Assembly: GCA_014529385.2 (NCBI GenBank)
Contig: CM043952.1
Location: 54,080,119-54,144,118 of the forward strand
DNA from: Adiantum capillus-veneris
Lineage: Eukaryota; Streptophyta; Polypodiopsida; Polypodiales; Pteridaceae
Length of the DNA: 64,000 nucleotides
Direction of reading: 5' to 3'
Part shown: piece after piece, positions 24,101-36,100 of the stretch
How the letters are laid out: each line of letters opens with the position of its first letter
Position numbering within the stretch: position 1 is the first letter of the stretch
Notes under the pieces: generated by a model
Databases searched by the model: none
What the model saw: only the letters and a program-made list of their open reading frames with translations
What the model was told of the DNA's origin: nothing
Program-made: the position numbers and the translations under genes

Positions 24101-27100
24101 CAGCCTTGAAACAGTCCCAAAAATTCAGCATCTAGAAGATCTCAGATTTCAGCCCAAGTTGCCGTCGTCATCACCGTCGTCGTCATCGGCATAGTCCAAC
24201 TTGCATCTGTCCATTGCATCTGCATTGTACGCATTTGTGCAATCAAGTAGACCACTCTCGCCGACGAGAGTGGGGCCTTCGGAGGAGGGTTTTACAACCT
24301 CTCGGTGTCGTATCTCTTCTCTCTCCTTCTCTCAGACTCGTTCACCTGCACGCACAATCCACTCACTTTATTCGTGACCACAGCACTCTACAGACAAAAA
24401 GCTCTCTCTTTCCCTAAGAACTAAAAGGAACCTTGAGCAATAAAGATCACTAATCTTGAGAAAATACAACATTCATTCCGCTGAACCTAACACATTTAAT
24501 ACTCCCCCCGCAAATAACCACAAGGGTCCAGGCCATGAGTATGAACAACCATTCCGAAACATCAATTCTCTTCAGTACTCTATTAGGGAGTAAATCACCA
24601 ATCATTGAAACCAGTCTTGAAACAAGAGTCTTCAAATTGGCACCAAGACAGGTTTAAAACACATACCATCCATTTCAAACAAATTCCAAACAGGATCACC
24701 AAACAAGTTCTCAAACAGATTCAAGCTTAAAAAGCAATCTCGATATTAGTCGAGCTCGAAAAGACGACTGGCTTCCATCCTGAAACTTAATGAGAGATGT
24801 CGAGAAATTTCAAGTTGTAATCTGCAAGGGTTTCCGTGGCAAGCATTTCAAAATACCCCACTCTGCCAGTAGTTGCTAGAAACCATAAAGCTTCGAGCAA
24901 AAATTTTCTTGAAAGCTTGCCAAGTCCTTGGAGTGTGCGGCTTGGTAGCTATAGACATCCACCATTGCATGGCACTGCCTCTGAGAGAATGGCAAGTCGG
25001 AAAAAAAAATTGATCCTTCTCTACAAGTGATCTTTATGGCTTATGCCATGTAAGACAGAGAGATGAAGACGGGAGCGCGCCCAATGCGCTATGAAGTAAG
25101 GGTGGGAGTGGCTAATAAGTCCGGGGTCGGGACATGAAGAATCTACTATGTTATTTGATGAAAAATCTGTATATAAAACTTCATTAGATTTATTTGATAA
25201 ATTAACAATGCTTATTTATTGTTAATAAAGAAGCTAAGGACTTATCTTTCGATTGATCCTCAGCATGTTTTTGTTTTTGTTTGTTTAAAGGTGATAATCA
25301 TCGGCATAATGAGCCCAAGTCACAGCAGCTCCAGAGAAAAGGAGAATAAGGGTATTTAGAAAAGGGATTCCCTAAGGATTTAAAACTTCAATTCCTTTAG
25401 GGGGCCAAATAGCTCCAATCTCTACTGCAGGTGCCGAAGAGGAATGAAAAAAGGCCCATAATAAAATTTCTCGTGTAAGCTTTGGAAGCGCCAACTTGCT
25501 CTGTCTGCTCTTTGGTAGGACCGGTATGCTTTGAGAAAAGCATACGCCTGAAGCTCTAATACCACTGTCACGAGACGGGCACCATGTGCCAACGGAAAAG
25601 AACAAACTGAACAACTTTAAGCACTTCAAATAACAACTGGAGAGAGAACACTGGCCCCAAACCTTGGCGCCCCTTTCGGTATTTCTTTATATTACTTGAA
25701 CTCAGTACAATGTCAGTACTCGCGCTCTACACCTTCACGTGGAAGAGTGCCAAAGATTCAACCCTTTGCACTTATTTAAAGGCCCTTGGTCTACGAAAAG
25801 CAGTTACATGAAAAGCATCAAACTCAAAAGCAACTGCTCCCAAAAGCACTAGCACCAAAAGCTGCCAGAACGTTTTGCGAAAATCCGTACAGCTGCCACA
25901 TCAGCATGTCAACGCGACTTGCGAACGTCTATACAGCTGCCACATCAACATGTCAACGCGCAATCCGGACATCCGTACAGCTACCACGTCATCAGTTTTT
26001 ACGCTAAGGAGCCTGCGTGTGTGCATGTGCTGGTCTTGCTTTATATCTTTAGGTCACTTGGGCCCCATCGGACAAGGTCCCATAAGTTGGTGGGAACTCC
26101 TTTAAAAATAGGCCACCCGGCCAAACTTTACAAGTTGGTGTGAGCTTCCTCTGCTTCTTCTAGGGTTTAGGCTCCTCGGGCGGGATCTGCAGGTTGGCTC
26201 TGTTCTTCAATGGCTTGACACGTCAGCAGTTTGTGACACTAACCCCCGGAAACCCTAGGAGCAGGGGGTCGAGAAAAGGTACGTCTACCTCAAATGTGGA
26301 CGCGCACACCCACAAAACAGCCCTCACTCACTAATCTGCTCCTAGGAGATATTGGAGCCACCACAAGACAGGGATCTGAACTCTAACACCCCCTCTCAGC
26401 TCCTCGACGGGAAACAAGTCCAAGGGAGCTAGCATGAGAGGATAATGTCACCTGTGGAAGAGGTTTAGTGAAGATATCATCAGAGCTATCTAACGTCAGA
26501 ATATACCCTAGTCGAATAGAGCCATCCTTGGCCTTCTCACGAAAAAAATGGTACTATATCTCCATATGCTTGGCTCAGGCATGAATCACCAGGTTCCTCG
26601 CAATGGCTATACAACTCTAGTTGTCAGAGTACATCGTGGTTGTTTGCAAGGGAAATCCAATCTCCGAAAGTAGCCTCTGTGGGCACATTGACTCACATGT
26701 AGCACTGCAAACAACCCTATACTTTGCCTCTATGGAGGCTAAGGTAATGCTTGGCTCTTTCTTGCTGCTCCATGAAACTGCTCCTGAGCCAAAAGAAAAG
26801 GTGTAACCTGTAGTCGACCGTCGTCCATCTAAATCTCCACCCAAATCTGAATCACTCCATCCTCAAGAATGATCTTGGAGTCTGTACCTTCAACCAAATA
26901 GTGCATGCCTAATGACTTGGTCGCCTTTAACCACCCAGAGTCCGAAGAGCCTCTTCCAAATGTGAATTGGTATGTTTCTGCATGAAAGAACTCAGAAGTC
27001 CCATCGGGAAACTGACATCGAACCGGGTGTTGAGAACCGAAATAAGAGAACCGACCAATTTCAGATACTTTGTAGCATCTGCTACATCTGAGGGGTCATA

Positions 27101-30100
27101 CTGTGACAACTTCTGATTGGGATCCGTACGAGTTGAGATAGGTTTACCCTCGGTCATACCAAATGCTTCCAACAACTCTTGGATATTGCGCTCCTGAGAG
27201 AGAAAGATGCCCCTCTCTATCTGCCATATCTCCAATCCAAGAAAGTAGTGAAGCAAGCCACGATCTGTCATCTCAAACTCCTTAGCCAAGGTCTCCATAG
27301 TACTGCGGATGTGCTCAACATGGCTACCTGTAATCATAAGATCTTCCACATAGAGGATAACAAGAGTCACTAATCCTCCCTCACTGTAACTATACAAATC
27401 TGGGTCTGCAGAAGAAAGTCAAAAGGAGTGTCGCAGGAAGAAAGAGTCTATCTTCGAATACCACGCTTGAGGGGCTTGCGTAAGGCCATAGAGAGCCTTT
27501 AGCAATCTACAAACCATGTCTTTGAAATCTCGATCCTCGAACCCTGGAGGTTGCTCCACATACACCTCCTTCTCTAAGTCGCCGTTGAGAAAAGCCGAGA
27601 CTACATTTATCTAAAGAACAGGCCACCCGAAAAAGGCAGCAAGGGTAAAAACTAACCAAATGGTCACCATCCTTGCAGTCGGTGCAAAGGTCTCCTCATA
27701 GTCCACACCCAGTCTTTGAGAGAACGATTCGTGCCTTGTGCTTGTCCACATTTGACACCAACACCCCGCGTGGGAGGCCGCGGAACCAACTCCCAAGTGT
27801 TATTCTTTTTTATGGAATCAAATTTTTTTTGCATGGCCAACTTCCACTTTGGTTGTGAAAGCGCCTCCTCAACTGCCAGAAGATCTCTGTCCCTGATCAC
27901 TATCGACTTCAAAGCATAGTTCGCCTGTAATACAGTCCCATCTACCTCAGCAAACCGAAGTCGCTAAGAGTATCGTGTCGTTACCAACATCACACCAATT
28001 TGGTGGAAAATCAGAAGTCGCTGCATCTTGCAAGGTCTCCAACAACCACTTCGGTAACCTGTCTAACTTGCTCCCATGGGAGGAGCTACCAGTACATTTG
28101 GCTCTACCTCGGCACTATGGTGAGAACCACTGTCATCTGGACTCATATGCAATGCTGCATCCTCCTCTGTAGCCTAAGGGACAATAATAGGAGAAGAGGG
28201 TTCATCAACCTCAAGAGGCAAATCATAATTTGGATCTCCAAGTATCAGCAAATCTGGGGTCGTCGTGGAAGACTTGGGAGTGGAAGCCGCCTCTGAAGGA
28301 AGAAACTCATGGAAGACAACATCAAAGCTGAGTACAAAATCCTTCTTCACTCGATCATAAAGTCGATATCATTCGGAAAGAGTATTGTAGCCAATAAAAA
28401 ACATTCTCTTGGACTTGGGGTCATACTTCCCCCTTTGCTCCTTCGGTCCATGGACATATGCATCGCTCCCAAATATCCGAAAATGAGAGACATCAAGCTT
28501 TCTACCAAAGTAAGCCTCAAACGGGGTCTTTCTTGGAACTCAAGAGGTCCGAGATTGGTTTGTGGTATGAACTGCCATCGCCACCCATGAAGACTTTGGC
28601 AAGTCTCAAAAAACATTCCTCTTGCCTTTGCCCTCTACACATTGCCTACTATAACGGGACAGGCACCACGTGCCAACAGGAAAGAACAGACTGAACAACT
28701 TTAAGCACTTCTAATAACCACTGAATTGAAAGAGATGCACGACACACGAGACACGGAGTGGCGGAGTTCCACCTCAAGAGAGCACTGGCCTCAAACCCTG
28801 ATGCCCCTTTCGGTATTTCTTTCTATTGCTGCAACAGTACTTTGTCCTCTTCACTCCCACGCAAAGACATGCCAAAGAGTGAGCCCATGTCACGTATTTA
28901 ACAGCCCTTGGCTTAAAAAGCACTTTACATGAGAAGCTACAAACTCTAAAAGTATCTCGTTCCACAAGGATCTGCTCCAAAAAGCGTCTACTCTCCAACT
29001 CTGCCTGCGCCCAAAACTCGGAATTCCATGTTGCTGCTATGTGGCAGGCTGTCAACGTAAATCGTGGCGTCCGTACAGCATGTCAGCAATCTACGGGCGG
29101 TGCATACAATTGCTGCCACGTCAACAGGTTTCTACGCAATGATTTTTCGGTGCTTGTGTGTGTGGGCCCTGTATTTTTATGGTCTATGCGTCACTTGGGT
29201 CCCATCGGACAAGGTCCCATAAGTTGGTAAAAACCTTGTAAGTTTGACCCACTCCGTAAGTTGGTAAGACTTCTTCTGTTGTTGCTACTGCTTCTTCTCT
29301 TAGGGTTTAGGCCCCTTGACCGGGATCTGCAAGTAAGCAAATTACTTGCAAATTGGGTCTCGGAGCCCCAACCCGCCGGGTCTTCAGTGGCTTGACACGC
29401 CAGCAGTTTGTGACATCCCCCCTTCTTGAAAGAACAGTAATCGTCCCCGATTACCGTATATCTACAAAAGAACTTAAAGTTAGCTCAAAAACTTTCGAGA
29501 GTCATTCTGAGGGACATTCTGAGGAAGAATTGGTTTTCTTGTTCCAGATTGAAGCTCTTGATCTTCCGGCATAGCAAAATTAGCCATCGCATCCACACCA
29601 CGATGATCTTGAACGGGTGTCTCGATGCACTAAAATTACATACCCATGCAATCTCAACCAATTAGGAGTACTCAGTGGTTGGCACATCACAATGCAGCAC
29701 AGATGCTCACATATGCATGTTACGAGACACAATCAACAGCGCTGCGAAGCACTCCCTCGAGACAGACGGTTTGCAGTCTGAAGCTACTCAACGACTACCT
29801 CGTCACCACACCCCCCCCCCCCCCTCCCCCCCCTCGGCAATTAACCTAAAAAGGTCCGAGCCATGAGCTCAAAGGACTCGTACAACCAAACGCTGCCCAG
29901 ACTGCAGCGTGCGTCGCTTGGAGGTTTCAAGCATACAACCAAACGCTCCCCAAGCATCCCGTCTGCTTCGTTCAGAGGTTTTTCGGCGTACAACAAAACG
30001 CTCCCCAGACATCCATTTGCGTCGTTCCAAGGTTTTCAAGCATACAAGGAAACACTCCCTATACATCCCGTTCGCATCGTTTTGACGTTTAGACAATACC

Positions 30101-33100
30101 AAAACAGGATTTCTCACTACTACACCCGGGAATAAATTGCCAAGCATTGAGACTAGTATTAAAACCAGAGTCAAACAATTCAAATCGGCAAAACAGATAC
30201 CATCCATTTCAAACAAATTCCAAATAGAATCACAAAACAATTTTTCACAAAAAACTGCTAAATCAAACTGAAAAGCATTCTCAGCGTCAGTCGAGCTCGA
30301 AAGTCGACAGGCCTTCCGTTCTTAAACATGCACCAAAAATTAGGATTAGATTCCTTCCATAAGGTTCTAGCCGACCGTAGCATGGTCCATAAGCTCTTTG
30401 ACGGATAGTGTTCCTGTAGCGGTGATGGTAGCCCCAAGATATAGCAATCACACTGGGCCTCCAAGGTTATCAGGTCGTGAAAGAGGCACCTGTTGCGAGA
30501 TGTCCAAAATTTCAAGTTGTTCTATGGCAAGCATTTCAAGGTGCTCCCCCCCCCCCGCCAGAAGCTTAATTTTTTTTAAATTATCGGGATCAAAATCGAC
30601 TCGCGTCAATGCATAGCATTCGTCATGATCTCCTCCTTCTCTTGCATGTGGTCTTGGGTTCTTTATGGCTTAAGCCCCGTAAGACATGGCGATGAAGACG
30701 AGAGCACGCCCGATGCACGATCAACTAAGGGTGGGAGTGGCTAGTAAGTCCGGGGCAAGGACCCCAAGATTCTTTGATAAAAAATCTGAGAGAGATTCTT
30801 TAGGTTCTTTCTTGAGTGTCGTTTCTTCTTCATCCAGTTCCATTTGTAGATCCATCTGTCCGGTTTTCTCTCAAGGAACAAAAAAAATTCTTGTAAACTC
30901 TGGAAGCACCATCTTGCACTGTTTTCTCTTTAAGGACCGGTATGCTTTCAGAAAAGCACGCGCCTGAAGCTCTGATACCACCGTAACACATGTCAACAGG
31001 AAAGAACAGACTAAACAACTCTAAGTACTTCAAATAACCACTGAACTGAAAGAGATGCACGACACACGGACAAGGAGTGGTGGCCCCAAACCCTTGCCGC
31101 TTTCGGTATTTCTTTATATTGATGCAACACAGTACAAAGCCTGACTTTGTCCTCAGCGCTCCCGAGCGGAGATGTTCCAGAGAGTGATTCCATGGCACAT
31201 ATTTCAAGGCCCTTGGCTTGAAAAGAAGTTTACCCTCGTTCCAAAATCATCTGCTACAAAAAGCGTCTATTGAGACCGGCCCATAGGGCGGTAGACTTTA
31301 GCTTTCACCGGATTCTTTACTTGAAAACTTTACTTGAACTTTACGACCCAAAGAAACTTCGCAAATAAACCTGTAACTGGAATTAACACTTCAAACAAAC
31401 CATGGCTTGGCAGCTAGAGTGCTACCAAGCAGACAGTGACACCCTGTAGGCCCCAAAGATCGGCACCCCTTTCGGTAATTCTTTATTCTTATTAAACTTG
31501 AGATAAAACCTGCAAGTTCCTACGAGCTGTCCCACTTTTACCTGGATGAAAATGGCCTACTCTAGCCCGATTTCGGCAACTAACCGCAGTAGGAGGCTTC
31601 ACAGACAAAATACCCATGCAAAAGGTGACTTCCCCGGCGCATACGGGCACTTTCCCAAACCTGGCGAGAATCTGCAGCACGCTGAATTCTCTGTTTTTCG
31701 CCCTGAAAATGCATTAGATCATCCATACAACGATCCCATCACTTCCCCAAAGCTCCTTGGGTATTAGAGATCAATTAGGGTCAAAACCCTACACCTGCAG
31801 AAATACACAGCAGACTGTATTTTATTGTTTAGGGCTCCGTTTCGCGTGCCAGTTGCATCTGTAGCAAGCCCCCGTACTCCCGTACCTGTAGGGCTACTTG
31901 CCCTTTGAATCGGACGAGATTTCTCACTTGAAATCTCTACCTGCGGGGGATTAGCAATTACCTGGACAAGAGGCTCTTGCCTCGACATACACGCATGAAC
32001 CCACACAACTATACATGGAAAGCCCTTGAGCTGGGCATACGATTCTGTATTCAAAGGGGGAGAGAGGTGCATGAGGGCGGCCTGAGTTCACTTGTGAAGT
32101 CAAAAATCAGCCCCCACTCTCAAATTGGGGTGCCTCTTCATGCAGACTTAGAAAAATGATCTGGAGCTGCCATGTGTCCAATTTGCCTCTTTTGAGTTAA
32201 TTCCTAGTACCCACCGACTTATACAGTGTAGCGAGGGGCCTAAATGACTTTGAACTGAGCCTAGACACCCTTTTGCTGCTCGGATTCCAGTGCCAACTGG
32301 CCCGACCATCTCCAAGGCAAGCTTGGTCTTCTTATACATTTCATCCATGTTCTCTACAAGTCAATCTGCTTCGAAAATTTTGTTCTCTGTGTGCAAAATG
32401 GGAGGACCCTTTTTGCCACCCTCAACAATCTCAAAAGGTACCTTGCCGGTCGACGTATGCATTGTATTGTTGTACGCATACTCAAGCATGGGTAGATATT
32501 GTTCCCACTTGCCCTTACTATCTGACACATAACATTTCAGCCGATCTAAGACAATAGAATTAGCCTCTTCGAATGCCCATCCGTTTGTGGATGAAATGAG
32601 GATGAAAACTTGAGCGTGGTGCCCATGTTTTCAAATAAGCCTCTCCAAAACAGGGTCATTATACGAGGATCACGATCACTAACAATAGATTGTGGCATAC
32701 CATGGTACTTGAAAACATTGTACATGAACAACCGTGCCATCCTGCTTGTTGAACCTGCAAATAATGGTCCATATACCGTCATTCCATGTCGGCGTTCTTG
32801 GAAGATCAAATATAAAATCCATAGCAATGCTTTCCCATGGCTTATCTAGAATAGGCAGTGGTTGTAACAGCCCTGGTGCCTTTTGCCTGTCAAATTTGAC
32901 CTTTTTGCAAATCACGCATGCACGCACAAAGGCATCCACATCTCTCTTCGAAGTAGGCCAATAAAAGAATGTCTTGACCGCTTTCATTGTTGCATCTATA
33001 CCACGATGCCCTGCATACGATGGGACATGGATTTCTACCATAACCTTATGTCGCAATGGCCTAGTGACACATAGTCTGTCATGCATCATCATAAAACCAT

Positions 33101-36100
33101 CCTTGTTGAGGTAGTGCTCATGGCGTTGCCCATCTTGCAACTGTTCAAAGATCCTTGCAAAATCTTCATCAGTAGCATATTGTTCCTTCATGTCATCAAG
33201 CTCATGATGGTAAGGAATTGACAGAGCTGAAATTTGTGGCTTTCTTGATAACGCATCAGCCACAACATTCTTCTTGCCTTCCACATGCAGAATCTGAAAG
33301 GGGAACATAGAGAGAATGTTTGCCCATCGCATGTGCTTTTCGTATAACTTTGACTATGTCAAGAAGTATCGCAAGGTCTGATGATCCGTCAGGACAACAA
33401 AATAAGCACCTAACAAGTAGTGCTTCCAACTAGAAAGCGCATGAATCACGGCCAGTAGCTCTCTCTCATAGATTTGCATAGTCTTTTCTGGCCCTTGCAA
33501 GATTCTGTTTTCATAAGCTACTACCCGGCATCTTGCATTAACACTACCCCAATACTATTGCCACACGCATCACACTCGACCACAAATGACTTCTTGAGGT
33601 CTGGTAAGACAATTACTAGATTTGAAGTCATCTTTTCCTTTAAGAGATTAAAAGCTGAAATCTCTTTTTGTATCCACTTAAACGTGACCTCTTTCTTTTG
33701 TAGAGCATGAAGGGGTGAAGCAATCTCGGCAAAGTTCCTGATAAACCTTCTGTAGTAAGAGCATAAGCCCAAGAAGCTATAGACATCATGCACAGTCTTC
33801 AAATCTGGCCATGTCCTAATTGTTTCAACCTTGCCAAGATCCATTCGGACACCATCCTTTGACACTATGTGGCAAACAAAGTGAATCTCTTCTAAGAAGA
33901 ACTCACTTTTCTCAGGATTAACAAGCAACCTGTGACTGCGTAGCTCTTCGAACACAATGGTAAGTGAAACCTATGCTCCTAATCATTCTCTGAGTAGACT
34001 ATCATGTCGTCAAAGAGTGAGCCAACAAACTTTTGATGTGGGCGGAAGATCCGATCCGATCCATCATCCTATTGAACGTAGCAAAGCATTTGTAAGACCG
34101 AACGGCATCACTAAGAACTCGTACAGACCAACTGTCGTGTCACATGACACATCCAACCCTATGTGTCCGTGGACAAGCTACTTCATAACAAGGATTCCAT
34201 CAATCCAGTCAGTCTAGATTAGCAAGTTCTGTGAGTCTGTTCGCAGACCGTGCATGCCCAGGCACTTAGTGTAGATGCATATCCTCTGGTTGCACACAGC
34301 ATGATCATAAGCATTCCCATCAGAATCCATCAGAATCCTTCAGGGGAATTTTTCATTGTATTTTACCTATTTTCCCTATTTTTAACATTTTTCACTTATT
34401 ATTTTAAGTGACTTTTGTTGGGAATTGAGTAGGGCAAATTGGGTAAGATAATATATAAGCAAACCAAGGCTAGCACTATTTGACAGAAGAGGAAGGAGAA
34501 CACATGCCACAAGCAGCAGGTTCCCCCCCTCTCTCTCAAGCAGGACATTCTCCCCCCTTGGTGGCGATTTCCTCTCAAGCAAGATCTCCCAACACTCGGC
34601 GTTTTCAGCAAGACCTCATCGCCCCCTTTCCTAGGGTTTTCAGCAGCGCCATAACCTCAGAATTTCAGCAATCAAGATCAGCCCCAAACCAGCAACTTGA
34701 ACAGCAGGTTTCAGCCTAAAAACAGCATTTTGAAGAAGCCTAAAATCAGCATTTTTGCATCATCAATTTTCAGCCTTCTGGCGTTTTTGGACAGCAGATA
34801 TTGTGCATCAGTTTTCAGCCTTAGAGTCGGTCTCGTCATCCCCGTCGTCGACATCGACATAGCCTAAATTTGCATCAGTTCTCATTCACCTACTTGTACG
34901 AGTTCGTGCAATCAATAGTAGACCACTCTCGCCAACGAGAGTGGAGCCTTCGGAGGAGGGTTTTACAACATCTCTGGTGTCGTATTCTCTTCTCTCTCTA
35001 TCTCTCAATCTCATACACTTTCACGCACAGTGTCCATTCACTTTGTTTGTGTCCATTGCACTCTCTCATTAAGAACGGAAGGCTCTCCCTTCCATAAGAA
35101 TAAAACGAAAGATAAGATTTTTGAAGCCGACCAGTACACACGGGACTTGGGCATGGCTTTTGCCAAGGTCCGGGAGGCTTTGCAGAAATCTCAAGGAAGA
35201 CGCAAAAAGGCAGCAGATCAACAACATTGCGATTTGAAATTAAAGGAGAACGATTGGGTGCTCTTATGTTTTGAGAAGGCACGCCTAAGAAAGAAAAAGG
35301 GAAAGGAGCGGCTTTTTCCAAAGCTTAACATGAGATACTATGGACCTTTCCAGATTTCCAAAAAGATAAATGATGCCTCCTTTCGACTGAAGCTGCCCGA
35401 TACTTGGAGGATTCACAATGCTTTTCATGTGAGTCTCCGGAAGCCTTTTAAAGGCGATGTGCTCGATGATGGGGAGCCTGATGAGCAACCGGAAGTGGAG
35501 GAAAACGAGGAGATACTCGTTCCAGAACAAATTTTGGCACATAAAGAAAGAAAGGTAAAAGGTAAAATGATAAGGCGGTTCTTGGTTAAATTCAAGAACT
35601 ATCCTGCATTGGATGCGAAGTGGATGGAGCAGAAGGACCTGGCAAATACTCCTTAGATTGTGAACCTTTACCTTGAAGCATTTGCTTTAGCATAGTCTAT
35701 TCCAAAACTGAACCCCGAACTCAGCTGGGCGGAATTTGTTGCAGTGGGTATGCACAAGAGGGGAGTCGCTCCATTCCTTTGTCAACAGATTGCCCCGATT
35801 TTTTGATACTAAAGTCACTAATGTCTCTTTTGAGTTTCAGGGATACTGTGAGCTGACAGTATTTTGTTGTATGACTTTATGAACTGGAATTCCCGATAAT
35901 ATGATACTCATTTGTTCTTGACTTGTCTAAGTGCAGGAACTGATAGACGAAATGACTGTAGCATTTCGGTCTGAGATCTCGATAGACGTGATTGCAATAT
36001 GGATTAGTTAATCGGGCATCTGTGAGGTCCCGAGTGGATCTAGATGCAATTGCTAAATACGTTGCCAATTAATCATGGTCTGAGATCCGAATGAATTTTT

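Larger units (their letters stand above)
19886..24492 (+). mobile_element. Non-autonomous LTR element B (nested in A)
   Basis: The 5' LTR is 19886-21047 and the 3' LTR 23314-24492. Flanks CATTC (19881-19885) and CATTT (24493-24497) fit a target duplication with one change. A tRNA-iMet primer site (21049) and polypurine tract GAAAAGGAGGGGA (23301-23313) are in place. The 2.27-kb interior has a Gag with one frameshift and a second ORF of unknown kind, but no protease, reverse transcriptase or RNase H. The LTRs differ at only a few percent by eye, so it is the youngest element of this nest. It belongs to the same family as C and LTR D. Confidence 0.9.
18471..26238 (-). mobile_element. Non-autonomous LTR element A
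   Basis: The 3' LTR is 18471-19183 and the 5' LTR 25566-26238, with a perfect 5-bp target duplication CTAAC (18466-18470 and 26239-26243). The primer site (minus strand of 25553-25564, GCTCTAATACCA with one change) and polypurine tract (minus strand of about 19184-19197) fix the orientation. Without nested element B, the interior is about 1.77 kb and contains no reverse transcriptase, integrase or intact gag. It holds a leader like that of H and K, plus tandem repeats. It must have moved using enzymes from a relative. Confidence 0.85.
18072..28649 (-). mobile_element. Copia element L, 3' part, interrupted by element A
   Basis: This is a minus-strand Ty1/copia element. Pol fragments lie at 28640-26600. 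A polypurine tract (minus strand of 26389-26403) precedes a 3' LTR whose first part is 26388-26239 and whose remainder is 18470-18072. The LTR ends are perfect inverted repeats TGTTAG...CTAACA. Element A sits inside this LTR with target duplication CTAAC. Removing A gives an LTR of about 544 bp. The 5' half of L is lost at 28650, where element K begins. The base pairs left of the LTR are GCCTC (18067-18071). Confidence 0.75.
28650..31276 (-). mobile_element. Non-autonomous LTR element K (family A), 5' LTR truncated
   Basis: The 3' LTR is 28650-29415, the polypurine tract (minus strand of 29416-29430, CCCCCCTTCTTG on plus) follows, and the interior is 29417-30968. A tRNA-iMet site (minus strand of 30969-30980) precedes a 5' LTR starting at about 30982 that breaks off near 31276. 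The interior has no enzyme motifs, so K was non-autonomous like A. Its LTR start is mutated (TATAAC for TGTCAC). Confidence 0.7.
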
